DNA of 64,000 bases from Halichondria panicea. Its lineage: Eukaryota > Porifera > Demospongiae > Suberitida > Halichondriidae. Below, piece by piece: positions 36,850 to 49,283 of the stretch (position 1 is its first letter; each line of letters opens with the position of its first letter). The notes under the pieces are model-generated. The model was not told where the DNA came from, did not search any database, and worked only from the letters and a program-made list of their open reading frames with translations. The stretch covers positions 3,788,169 to 3,852,168 of the forward strand of contig NC_087386.1 of the NCBI RefSeq assembly GCF_963675165.1, given 5' to 3'. The translations under genes and the position numbers were made by a program.

Positions 36850-39584
36850 ATGGCACAACGCACTGTAAGCTCTGAAAGTATTCAAATCTGGTTGCAGCTG
36901 GTTGATAATCATCTTACGCCAGAGAGTGTTGCTTTTCTTAAGTTAGGTCTCTACCCTCGCATAAAATTTGTGTCCTATGAGCAGATATTGAAACCATCAC
37001 AGCTTTACAATTATCTTCTTGCCAGTCATGGCAGTAGACCAGGAGACGAGAAGCAAATACTGCAAGTGTTCGCCAATGCCCTAAAACAGCTGGGTGAAGA
37101 GTTAAGGGGAGTTCATCTTGTTGACTGCATGCCTGCCTATGGACTTGACATTCCACTTCCGCTGAAGGATCATGAGCTTACAAAGGACGACAAGTTTTAC
37201 TCGTGCCTTGTGAGAGTTGGAATCAAGTCCAGAGGTTTGGAATTGGAGCTAAGACTTCAGAAGCACTTCTGCCGCCCTTCGTATTTGAATATGAATTACC
37301 AAAATCTCAAACATTTGCCAGACCTTTTTGTAAGGCTTATTCAGAATAAGCTTATTGGGTGCGATTACACTGAAGAGCTACTGAAAGCATTCACAAAGTA
37401 TGGTGCACGTCAGTGCATCAAATGCCTCGACCAGTACTACCACAGCGTTGATTTGCCTAGAGTACCTACTTATCAATCAGGTACCGTATTATTTACTTGA
37501 TTAAACGCCCTCCTTGAATAAACGCCCATCTCATTTAAACGCCCAGGGTAAAAGCTCTGTCTTTGTCAATAACGCCCATCTTAAATAATCGCCCATATAT
37601 GGGGCGTGGCACTGTGGGTGGAGCTGAAATAGCACATGGAACCTGTTGCAAGCATGGCAGTTGCAGCATAGAATAATAATGATGCATCGATGGCAGAGAG
37701 AGAGATACCGACACAGAGGGCACTCCTATGACTTAAATTTAAGCTGAGAAATAGATTTAAGCTGAGACAGCAGCCCAAGAAGAGCACAATAACTGCTGCT
37801 GTGCAAGAGTTTTGCATGGAGTAGACATAACAATAAACGCCCTCCTCGTTTAAACGCCCCCTCTAAAGACTTCGATCTGAAATAAATGCCCGGGCGTTTA
37901 ATCAACGTATATTATATTTTCTAGGCAGTTTTTTTGACATTGTAAATCACGTTCTGATACTGTTGATAATGGAGCCCTACTCTCCAGATACATGTTCATC
38001 AAGTCGTGATCAGAAAACGTCAGGTCTCAATTGTGGGTTATCTATTCATTACTCATATTTTCTAATTAATTTACTCATAGCGTCTTCTGAAGTTCTTTCC
38101 GAATGTGAAAGGAAAAAGCTGTTGCAACGAAAACGCAAATCACGACGCAGATTACAGGAGTTAAGTGAATTTGTGGATCAACCTAAAGGTAAAGTACTAC
38201 AGATTGGTAATGAATGTGGTATATATTGATGCCATATTGTTGTTGTTATCCAGGTCACTCGATAAACAATGAAGAAGTATCAAGGAGTGCCCCACAAAAT
38301 GGCTCAATCTTTAATGAGATAATTACTGGTATAAGATTCAATATGTGTAGGTACTTTTCATGTGCGCATGAATTGTGCTTTTCCTCTTCAGAAGCTTCAG
38401 AAGCCACGGTGACATCAAATGCTCAGAAGCAGCAACAGGCACCAAACGACGAATCAAACTCAAGCACTGATCATGAATCCTCAGATGATGAAGGTATGCT
38501 TTTCTTTACAGCGCTCAAAAAAGTCATTATCACCCCACAGAAATTGAACATTTTCTTCCTAAACCCGCAAGAAGTAAGTATCACTATTAGCCTTTGTCTA
38601 GGCCTTCCAGACAGAGCTAACCCTGTCATCACTTTTTCACTACAGGTATAGGATTCCCTACTCAAGGTCCAAGGAAGGGTATGTGGCTCTTTATTAGAAT
38701 AAAAATACAACGTGCATATTGCAGCTTTTTGTACCAAGTTCTGTTGTGTTGGAGCGATAGTAGGCCTGCTGATGTTTCTGGTAGTGGTTGGTGTTGTGTC
38801 TGGCACTGCTTGGATACATCTAATAAAGACAAAGCCAATGTCCACACAAGGAAAGGAAGGAAACATCATTGTTCTTGGGCGTATCAACCACTTTTTCGTC
38901 AGAATTGTTGATGTCTATGGATATCGGATAATTGAGCCTGTGGGCGTTTATCGGTATGATGGGGACTGTGCTAATTTACCAGCTAATCCAAGCCCTCAGC
39001 ATATAAAACATTTAAAAAATATAACTAATATGTATCTTCTTGAAGGTACAGAGTTCATTTATGATTTGCAGCTGTTGGATACCAACAATAATGCACATGT
39101 TGATGTCTACTTGACTATTGGCCTCGAAGTATATGGTTTCAATCCCTTGGATGAAGAGAATGTAGTTTGTCATAACAAAGCCTTTTCTGATGGGAAAACC
39201 CATCATTGCGTGCATAGAGTGACCGAAAGTACATACTACAATCTAAACATTCTTTTGTCTTTCCCAATCGCAAATACCGAGTATCACATGAATGTAAGCT
39301 TTGACAACAAGTCTATTATCACCACACACCTTGAGCATATATGCACTATTGCGAACAAAGAGCATTGTGTTATCCCTTTCTCATTTTCTGGCTCATTAGC
39401 ATGCTTGGTGGGAAACATTTCGAATACAACTGCGGACGATGTATTTTATGTTGATGTCAACACTATTGCATTTCAGATTTCCCCTGTGTTGGGAATTACT
39501 GTCACAATAGTGCTACTTTTTCTTTTAGTTTTTTTACTCTTTTGTTGTTGCTGTCTTTATACCAGGCATAATTTCTGCTTGTGA
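36850..39584 (+). CDS. Membrane protein with two death-effector-like N-terminal domains
   Basis: Seven exons in phase give 635 residues: 36850-37480, 37925-38023, 38081-38188, 38254-38328, 38392-38493, 38646-38678 and 38725-39584. Residues about 8-93 form a helical domain with the DED-like pattern LVDNHLTPESVAFLKLG then LYNYLLASH. Residues about 115-197 form a second one with LPDLFVRLIQNKLIG and LLKAFTKYGARQCIKCLD. A basic patch follows (RKRKSRRRL, about 265), then a Ser/Gln/Asp-rich linker. A membrane span lies at about 356-383. The next roughly 215 residues carry five N-glycosylation sequons (such as KNIT, MNVS, GNIS) and several Cys. A second span lies near 600-625, ending in CCCC. I infer cytosolic death-fold domains coupled to an ectodomain, as in a receptor. 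No known family is recognised. CARD is an alternative to DED. Confidence 0.75.
37483..37915. mobile_element. MITE filling intron 1 of the DED-like gene
   Basis: The left end TTGATTAAACGCCC (about 37498) pairs with GGGCGTTTAATCAA (about 37891-37904). Internal AAACGCCC and AACGCCCATC motifs repeat in both orientations. The intron is 444 bp (37481-37924) and the element occupies nearly all of it. No ORF. Confidence 0.75.
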
Positions 39585-40294
39585 TGTATGTGTGTTTTGC
39601 TTTGCCAAATCGAAAAACAAGGTAGTGTCGAGCCGTACCAGTATGTCTCTACAGTAGGGGTTGGTAGATTGTGTTGCTCGACTATTTCTTTATGCTCAAG
39701 GGATATTCCATGTCAACTCAACACACAAAAATGAGCACCACCTCCGATTTCAACGAAACTGGGCATATACATACCTTACCATAATATGGTTGGTTATATT
39801 ATAACCAATTTTAACCCCATTTGTCGTATGGCTTCTTAGTTACGAGCCCTTGAAATTCACCGAAATTTATAAATGCTTATACTATAATACTGACCTGTAT
39901 TTGTGCTATTACACTACAATTATAATACTGACCTGTATTTCTGTAAAATCTGCCTATTACAAAGGTGCCTAGACCCCGCATTAGCATAATTCTCACCCAA
40001 AAATGTAGATCTACCTGCTTATGTATATGAAGAACACACACACACAATAGATCTAACAACAGCATATAGCTTCATTGTGCCTACTGCTACACATGTACTA
40101 TTATATAAGTCTTGTTTTGTCTACGATTTTCCTGTCCATCTCTTACTCTGAAAAAAGGATAATCAATAGTGAATAGCGAGTGATTAGTAACGATGTACGT
40201 AAGGCATGCACAAACTCTATATACAGCAGAGCTTGAAGTAACTCCCTATGAGTATATACTGTGCACGTACATGTTCTCTTAGCCGAGGCTTGTA
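39585..40294. other. Convergent intergenic region
   Basis: Lies between the stops of the DED-like gene (+) and PPP1R21 (-). It holds the second copy of the duplicated block (about 40068-40215) and no coding exon that I can support. Confidence 0.5.
40068..40215. repeat. Duplicated block flanking the DED-like gene, copy 2
   Basis: Direct repeat of 33648-33800. The match runs from CTTCATTGTGCCTACTGCTA to GAGTGATTA and on to GATGTACG, with small indels. Confidence 0.75.
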
Positions 40295-43200
40295 CTATCG
40301 CTGATGCATAAAATTATGACAGAGAAGCCTTACCTTACTGGATTTCTTGAGCACCTCCAACTCGTCTGACTGTTTGAGCAGCTTGTCATTGACCTCACAG
40401 AGGTGGTCTGACATTGCACTCAGTTGCTTCTCATAGCTATTAGACGTAGTAGCCAGTTGATCCTACATGTGTACAAGACAATCCAAGTTCGTGCATTTGT
40501 ACATGCATGTATTAGGTAGTAGAACTCCAACTAGGAACATACATCTCCCTACAAATACGATGAAAGCACCGCAGGTACTGATGCCTCGGTGGAGATGCCA
40601 AAGCTACATAACATAAAGCTACTAATAGCTTTTATACACACGATGAACATTTTTGCAGTAATTAATTTTGCTGCATGCAAACTCAAAGAGTGGGTAATGA
40701 TCGATCGTGATTGTTAAAAACGATCGATGCCAAAACTTCAAGTCTAAAATTAATGGCTGCATCAGTGCAGCCATAGATAGAAGAGGGATTGGTAACGGAA
40801 GTACCCACGTGTAACATCTGCTTTACCCGCAGTTTAATCGAGGCTGTGTCAACAAGCCAAAGCTGTAGATGGGTGTGATCCAGCTAGGTGAACTGATGAC
40901 CTATTTCTACACACACAAATATGCTCAGTCTGTGCAACTCACATAAAGGTCTATACCTATTTTAGCAGTTATAACCAGCACGCTTACACGTTTTAGCAAT
41001 ACAAGACTATAAATAGCAGCTGTTTGCCTATAACTTTATTGGAATGTCCCTTTTTACTGGGTGTGGTCAGTCATTAGCAAGTACTACACAGAAGAGGTCC
41101 GACATGCGTGCACGAATCACTACAAGTTCGGTGCATTGATGTCATTGCGGTCACGTGATAACGTCCAGGCCAAATGCACTGAACTTGTAGTGATTCGTGC
41201 ACGCATGTCGGACCTCTGAGTACTACACGTGGCTCACAGACTGGGCATGCTGAAAGAGATGATGTCTCGAGGAAACACAACTTTCTTATTTTGAGCGAGT
41301 TACCCGGCAAAATAGCCTCGTTTATAGGGCCTAACGCAGATAGTTTTCAAGGTTTTACTGCAGATTCAATGTAAAATGATCACGTGAACTGCTTCCGTTA
41401 CCAATCCCTCTTACTCTTCTATCTATGGTGCAGCAGAGCCTTGCAGCTCTCTTCTCACTCTTGCAGCTACCAATAGCTAGCGTTCTAGTGCAGAGCTAAC
41501 TAATAAGTAGAGTAGCAACACTCGGTAAACAAGTTTGGCTACGTGCTCTTCTGAAAAGGCTGCAATGACATTCCAAGTAAGCAAAACTAGGCATTATTTT
41601 GTAAACCCACGAATTAAAATCCAAGAAAACATGACTAGAAGCCTATAGAAACTCTTACTTGCACATCATTGATCCTTGAGCAGCTGTAGCAGTCTACACA
41701 CACACACAGACACACAAACACACTACCATATACCTCGCTTGCACATGCGCACCGAGGCATAATTAATTAATGCTCCCCCTCAAATTTACTTTCCTACAAA
41801 GCATACAATTATTGTAGAGCTTGATTATTCACCTGCAGTTGCTGTAGTGCATCTCTAGCAGTGTCCAGATCTTGAGCCAGTTTAGTTCTTAGTGTGGAGC
41901 TGTGAGCTAACTGTTTGTGGAGCCCTCGACACTGCAGTGGAACAATGTGCATGATGGTAGAACAACAACTAGAAGTGGAGTACTGAAGTGCTAAACCTTC
42001 GGCCGTTGATTATTAGCACGTCATAATTATGCAAAGTATTTCCCATGATATTTAAGAATTGAATGCATTCACCTCAGTATAGTAATAGGCAGCTTTGCTG
42101 TCAGCGTCTTGAACCTGCAAGCAGTCCACGAGTGAGGAATGTGTTTACTTAGTCCAAAGCTCACCTGTGTGCTTATCTCAGTTATTCTGTCCACAAAGTG
42201 CTGTCTGACCATTGACATATCATCCAAAGGTTCCTACAGAACCAATTATGTGTTAAGTAAACATGTTCATGATTTAAGGAACCTTTTCTAGTCCTTCAGC
42301 TGAGCTGGCAGACAAGCAGCCCACCTGTGTATGTGATACAAGGAATGTAATTATGGATCAAGGGGCTGGGTGTACAGATCAAAGTCTTACCGAGTCAGAC
42401 AGAGCTTGCATGTTCGGAAGGTTGGAAGCAGCTGTTACCTGAGACTAGAGGGTAAATACACATTAGTGTGCATGTTAAGACAAAATCGCATATGTTTATT
42501 GCTCGTAAAACATTCTAGTAATACGGTAGACTTTAGTTATCATAGTAAAGCATGGGTCATCACTAATGCACGAGTATAACAAAAGTGAGCTCATGCAATG
42601 ATATATACATGTATATCACACGCACTCACTAGTGGGTTGGCTGAGGTAGGGTTGTTGGAGGAACTTGTCTTCCCCTGAGCTAACAAACCGTCCAAAGTCA
42701 ACACTTTCTATACCAAACAAAATAAACGACAGTAGTGATTAGTCTCATTGGGGCATACTTTCTGTTCTTTCTCAAATTTCACTTTAAGTAACTGCAAGTC
42801 TAAAATCAAAGTCTCCTTCTCCTGAACAGAATAACGACAATATGCAAAATGTTAGTGTATAGGTACATAAATCAATTAACACTTTTATCATTCGAAATAC
42901 CTGCTCCAACTTGGTGAGCTTGTCCTGATTAGCCGTCACCTGCTGTAGGAATGTCTGGCGTTCCGATGAACTGGACTGAGATTTTGCATTGTACACAGCT
43001 AGTGTGTACGGAATGGACTCGGGACACTCCTGTACATGCAAAAGGATCAAGAGACTATCTTACAGCCATTTGTGTCACATAATTATGCAAGCACATAAAT
43101 TATTGGACGCATGAAACAAGAATTACAGCATCTCATTGCTGACCGAATGCATAATAAGTACAGGGATATGGGCTGGCCAACTCACATTATTGAGGTTCCT

Positions 43201-46200
43201 CATATAGCCAGTGGCTCTGATTCTGAGTGTCTGCAGAACACTGGACTGGTCTGACTGCTGCATTAGATGGTGGTTAACAGCAGTTACCTTACATACATAG
43301 CACGTATTCTTAGGAATATACAGGGTTCATGGATGATGTCCATGCTACCTTAGTAATCAGCCAAAGGCTAGATTGAAACAGTCCAAGCTAATAATAGTGG
43401 ATCAAAAACAAAATCTGATATAGATTTTTTACCACGTCTTTGTTAGCACTGAGGGCCGACTGCTCAAGTGAGGACTTAAATAGCGCTCTATTAGACTGCA
43501 GGAACCCACTCAACTGGGGAAAGTGAGTTACCATAGTGATGGTGAAGCTATACAGTGATTGGACATACTCACCTGTTGTGCAGTGGAGCTTATTCCGTTG
43601 AGAGAGGACACAATGCATTCATTGGTTGTGTTCAGCCTCTGCAGGGAGGAAGGATACCCAAATTGATAATGGTATTTAATCACCACATTTAATGGTAGTC
43701 GCGATCAGCACTAGACAATAAAATGAGGACCGCATGCATGAGTGAAACTAGTTATACTTTCCAATTGTGTGTGGAGTGTGTGTGCGTGTGTAGTACGCGT
43801 GACTCAACTAGAACCCTCAGGTGCTGACATGAATAATAAATAGAAACTCGAGGAGAGTTATGCAGTAGATGTAGTATACTTGGTGTTAATTTGGCGTCTC
43901 AGGTGTGGCTACTGCAGCAATCATTACTATTAAGTAGCCTGAGGCATGCTGAAGTTTGATAACGGAGTTTTAGTGGTGCATGCGCATAGAATCACAGCTA
44001 AGTCAGCATGCAAAGAAATGTCGACTCTGGAGTTCTTATGTTCTTATGTTCTTATGTTTAGCAACAACCACAATCATAATTTTAGCTTTCTAATTTAGTG
44101 ACCCTATTCTGGTATGGCAGCTGCAAATACGTGCCTCGAATAAAGGCCTAGTCCAAGCTTCTAAGCTTTTGCACGACAACGAAGCAAAATCTACTATTAC
44201 TTGTTGTGAGCAAGCATGTAGGCTATGCATGAGTACAAAGAGACTAAAGAAATTCACCAACCAACCAATTAGAACCAAGAGTAGTTCTAGTGCAATATTA
44301 TACTTCAAATCTAAATACACGGATCTAACAATGAAGTGTACGTGACATTGTGTATAATTTATACATACATTTAATTCTTGAATTTCTAATGGGAATTCAC
44401 TGACTAACCCACCTGTGAGGCAATGGGCAGGGTGTACTCTTGAGCAATCTTGGTGGAGAAATGCTCCGACAAAACTGTATATACAGTACACATTGTGATT
44501 CTCAGCATATCCTCTACTGTGTACTATACCTGCAACATCTTCACTGGCCTCCTTGAGACAAACTTGCAGTTTATTGAGACAGTGAGCCACATTGGTGGGG
44601 GAGATGCCAGTAGAGGGACCTGTTTGATTGGTTGGTAACGCACCCACGAATATTTCTGCTAAGGGCTCTAGAGCCAAATAGCGAAAATTTTTACACCCGC
44701 GAAAATATCCCGCTATACATGCAGTATAAGGATACAAGGTCACAATGATCACTTTCTATCAAAAAGAGGCTCATAAATGGCTTCAATTAACTTTGAATAA
44801 AGAAGTTTTCACACGCACATAATTTATATCGATATCAATCCCAATGATTATAGAAGCTATAGTTTTCCGTTACCACAAGCTCGACTAGCTATTACAACAA
44901 TACCGAACGTTCAGAGCTGCCTCACCAGTGCAGATGATGTTTAGATAGTCATGGATGGAGAGGAAGACATTGGTTATGTGTGTGAGGCACTGAGACACAC
45001 GCTCATTGCTCTCAGTCAGTTGAGGACCGCAGATCATCTCAGCACTCTCCTCCTCAAGGCTGCACGCACAGGAGCAAAGGTATATTATATTGTAGACAAT
45101 TAATTCAACGATTGTTCCAGTATTACAGTACACATTATTTATTCCACATTGGAGCCTATAATCTTACAGATTACTGTAACAGTGTGAGCTACAAAAGATG
45201 GTATTTGCAGTATACTGCATGATTAGATACCCGTACATGTACAGTGCTAGCTCATGTACCCACCTTAGCTGCAGATAGGGGGTAAGTGTCTCCAGGTAGG
45301 ACACAAACTTTTGATGGGAGTTGGAAAAATCGGTCAGTTCAGCACCTGAAGCCTGTGAGTATATAGAAGAGTCAGGACAGTCTTCAAGTGATGTGAAAAT
45401 CATGCGCATGCATTCATGTATGTACAATACATGCAAATCTCAATAAATTAATGTATGGCAAACAAGGACAGAACAAATGTACAGATCGAGGATTCGAGTA
45501 GACTGCAGTGGACTCATGACTGGGTACATAGTGAAGAAAAGCTTTCTTGAGGATAAATGCATAAACATTAAGCAAAACTATATTGACAGCTGTCGCCCGT
45601 AAACTACACCTGATAGAGATCCAGAACCATATCACAGCTACTGTAGCTAATACACTCACAACAGAGAAGGGTGACTGTGTGAGATGGTCACAGTAGTGGG
45701 TGAGGGAGGTGAGGAGAGGTCGTGTAAAGGATGAGGACTCGTGTAGGAGCTCACACAACTAGTGAGAGGAACACAGACCAGACAGGCTTAGTATGGAACA
45801 GAATGGACGGATTTAGGTGAATTATTCACTTACCTTTTGGTTAATCACAGACATATGAACACCGCCAGTCACATCCCTTGGATAAGTCTTACAACGCTAA
45901 AAAGGAAGAAGTACAGCAGAGCTTGCAAAGCTCGTATCTTGTACACTATTTACAGGTATATGGTCTTGATACCTGTTCTAGGTAGGAATGGAATGTAGAC
46001 AGTTGAGTGGTGAAGGTAGAGAACAGTTCCAGTCCTCCTTTCAGGGCACTTAGAACCTCATTCTAAAGGATTAATTGAGTCAGGAGAGGTTATGGTTCAC
46101 AACGTGACAAGCGTTTTGAAAGGCTCTTCTGCAGTTGAAAATCACACTTGCTAGGGCCTTGAAAACAAAGTAGTAATATCTATAGCTCAATGTGATAAGC

Positions 46201-48706
46201 ATATAAATGTACTATACCAGATTAAAGTATCCATGCAATCACCTGCAGCTTGGTGTCTACTACCGGCACGTTGAGTGAACAGTGAGAGCTATCCAAGCCT
46301 GTGCCGATCAAAACGGAGAGTTGATTATAATATACTAAGCATGCATGGGCTATCATTACTGCATTACATCATATACTGTACGTAGACAAGAGTTGAGACA
46401 CCCTGTTTTTGTGTGTCACTATTTTAATAGAATGTCGTAAACAAACCTTCAAACAACCTAGAACTGGGATGAACTGCAGCTACAGCTGTGCCTGCATAAT
46501 GAAGATCGCATGCATACTGTCTTAACATAAACTCGATGTTAATGTATGTATGTACCGGGCTAGTTGTGTATTATGTACTCTCAGAACAATATGTAATTTT
46601 CCAACTCACTGGGTTTCTCCACTGGTTTGCTCTCAATGTGGGTAGTAACCTGCAGTCTGGAAATAAAACTGACAGTATAAAACGGCCTGAAGTGATGTAT
46701 AACAATCTTACCTCTGGACATTCTTTCTAAGCTCATGCACTTCACTGACTTGTACAGCCAGCTGTGCCTGCAACAAGCCATAAAATAAAGAACGGGTTGT
46801 GTGGTGCTCATGGCTAAACAGTACGAACATGTAAGAGTAAGACACTCCCACTAACCAATTATGGAAAGATATCATTATAACAATTAACTCACTTCAACCA
46901 TTGCTTTATCGTTCTTTATGACCTCCATGAGTTGGGAATGTTCCCTGTTCACCTCCTCCGCTCCGACATTATGTGTGGCCACCTCCCTCTCCAGGTTTGC
47001 TATCTTATTCTCTAGTGATGAGATTGTACGCTCAGACTTCTGAGTCAACTCCAACAACTACAGAAGACATAAAATGTTGCATATACTATAATTATGTATA
47101 AAGTGCAAGTATGGCTGATGGCTATCGAAAATAGCGTCTAATGTTCTTAATGAAGTATATTGAATATAGGCTACAACGAACCTTATTATACACATACATT
47201 ATATGTAAGTGCTACTAAGCCCCATTCTTAGTCTACCTTCATATGCAGTCGCTCATTCTCTGAAATCTTTGCGGCCAGCTCTTGTGTGTGAACTTCAGAC
47301 ATGCCAGTTCCATCATTTCCCTGCACGTGTGAGATTTCAATGAAGCCTCTAGCACTCAGTAAAACACACAAACTTGTAGCCAATACACCCTGGCAGGCAC
47401 AATTCGTACACTGCACACACTATATTGATCGACACACCTTTTTCTTCCTTGTTCTGGCTGGGCTGCTAAGGTCGTCCTGCAGCATAGCCACTCTCTTGCT
47501 AAGCTGTTGGTTTCGAAACTCAAGGCTCTCGTTTTCTTGAACATACTTCCTCAGACTCAGTGTCTTCTCTCTCACTGCCTCCTGTGGGGGTGGAGCACAT
47601 CAGGTGTAACAATCTGAGAAGGGTTGTCTTAATTATTTGTTAACATGATTTTTGAGAGCATAAAAAGAGCCACATTTTTTGTGAGTGGCATAATGGGCAC
47701 ATTGTATTAATGCATGTAATGCTGACTTTGGAAATAGGTCACTACGACTTTGGAAATAGGTCACTACAGAATCAGGAGTGTATACATACATGCATGTAGA
47801 CCCTACGGGTACTTTTTCTATCTACTTGGTATAAGTTCCTGGATATAGAGTTAACAGAGCCATATATGTAGCCATTACTAATTTGTGATATGTAGCGTCT
47901 GTTTTGTGTTGGTGGTTTACACTGGAATAGTGCGGGAATAATTGGCTGTTATTGTGAAAATGGAATAAGCAACGTCTTGAACACACTCAGAGAGGAGGTT
48001 ATCGGTTATCGGTATGCCATTGAACATGGATCACGTAACGGATATGAAAATCCAAATATATTCTACGCCTTTTTAATAGCTTACATCCCTTTTCATGTAC
48101 AATAATAACTTCGGTGCCGTATACACTGTATGTGCCATTTGATCTGAAAAACTACATGACATGTCTTAGAACTTTAAAGGTAAATCCTCTACAGGGGGTG
48201 CAACAAGTCGTCCTCAAGACACTCCATTTGAATTGGTGGCTTGCAAGTCAGCGAGTACATATACCCGGTACCCCATGGTATAACCAGTATTATATCTGGT
48301 TTCTGCTATCAAGGAGATCAATAAAAGCACATATTCAACGGCCTTAGACTAGAAACCACTCCCTTTCTCTTGGACTGGCAAGCTACCGTGTTGAGAGTTG
48401 TCCCAGTGCGTGACGTACCTCTAGCTGTGCTTTGCTTGATTGCTCATCACGTATGGCTTTCTTCAGTACATCAACTTGGGACCTGAGCTATATAGATTGA
48501 TCAAAACTGAATAAAGAGTACACATAGTATTCAAGGATGGACTGATTGCTCTATGACCTATACTTATATCCTAACAATTAATTATCCATTGCAGATAGAT
48601 CTAAAGATGAGCTCCATGGTATACGTAGCTGTGTACAGAATAGAGATTATACCTTAGCATATTCTTGAGCAAGCTTCTGATACTTTCCTTGAAGCTCAGT
48701 ACCCAT
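40295..48706 (-). CDS. PPP1R21: PPP1R21 homologue (FERRY complex coiled-coil subunit)
   Basis: 28 exons, nearly all in phase 0, give 755 residues plus a short tail: 48653-48706, 48419-48487, 47438-47581, 47237-47320, 46893-47057, 46712-46767, 46610-46656, 46447-46491, 46243-46298, 45973-46062, 45834-45896, 45660-45758, 45264-45352, 44926-45059, 44530-44619, 44413-44474, 43573-43638, 43433-43513, 43186-43257, 42901-43029, 42759-42821, 42630-42707, 42391-42438, 42283-42324, 42165-42233, 42073-42114, 41833-41931 and 40334-40462. The N-terminus MGTELQGKYQKLAQEYAK and the C-terminal SYEKQLSAMSDHLCEVNDKL match vertebrate PPP1R21, as does the length (about 780). Coiled coils dominate the first 190 residues and the tail. 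In vertebrates it is Fy-2 of the Rab5-effector FERRY complex on early endosomes. The last exon is uncertain: reading through 40334 ends at 40295, but a short further exon is possible. Confidence 0.93.
40771..41428. mobile_element. MITE-like element (family A), copy 2, with nested insertion
   Basis: Terminal inverted repeats are CCATAGATAGAAGAGGGATT at the left and its complement at the right. TGCAG flanks both sides, a likely 5-bp target duplication. Homologous to 17943-18430. It lies in a PPP1R21 intron and carries the palindrome 41090-41218. Confidence 0.8.
41090..41218. mobile_element. 129-bp palindrome nested in the family A element
   Basis: The arms AGAGGTCCGACATGCGTGCA and CGTGCACGCATGTCGGACCT are almost perfectly complementary for about 45 nt. 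AGTACTACAC occurs directly on both sides (41080-41089 and 41219-41228). Copy 1 of the host element has a single, uninterrupted ACTACTACACGTGG there. Confidence 0.85.
41500..41765. repeat. Dispersed repeat, copy 2 of 4795-5040
   Basis: Same block order as 4795-5040, including GCCTATAGAAACTCTTA, ACACACAAACACACTA and ACCGAGGCATAATTA. Intronic in PPP1R21. Confidence 0.7.
47582..48418. other. PPP1R21 intron, no gene seen
   Basis: Apart from a 23-bp tandem duplication (GACTTTGGAAATAGGTCACT, about 47730-47767) I see nothing supportable. The plus-strand frame at 48114-48347 has no recognisable domain. Confidence 0.5.
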
Positions 48707-49283
48707 ACTTAACTTGTACACTCGAACTCGTACTCAACAATCCCTTTTCTGCTTTTTAGCTATAGTGTGTTTGGGGGCGGGGCTTGTTAAAGAGGTTGCA
48801 AAATTAATGATAGCCTATTCATATCATACCATCAGAGTTCCCATCAAAAGTTCATTAGGAATGAGATAGAAGTTCTGACTCTTGATACCATGTACTGTGT
48901 ACTAGACACCATTTTTAGCTATAGTGTTTGGGGCGCCCGTAAAGAGGTTGCTAAATATCAAACTTAATGATAGCCTATTCATATACCAGAGGACACCATG
49001 CTGCTGAACTGTCAATGCATACCAACTACATGTATACGATATTATGGGATGTAGCAATTTACCACATGCTTTATGCTATCAAGTGTATTAGTCCGTTCAA
49101 CAAGATTTCCATATAATATTGCAGTTAAGCTTTCCAGAGCAATTACATCATGTTCCCATTCAAATCAACTTAATAATGCATGCCTGTATTAATGAGATGA
49201 CATGTTTTCATGATTTCAGAGAACACAAAATAATTTATGACTGCTCACGGAGTAGCTAACAGACAGTTACTGAGTGTGGCACC

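Noticed and set aside
36435-36875. 146-codon frame before the DED-like gene
   Set aside because: Largely the palindromic element 36372-36612; it ends in the start region of the real gene.
44090-44752. Long minus-strand open frame (220 codons)
   Set aside because: Only 44413-44474 and 44530-44619 are exons of PPP1R21; the rest is intron that happens to stay open.
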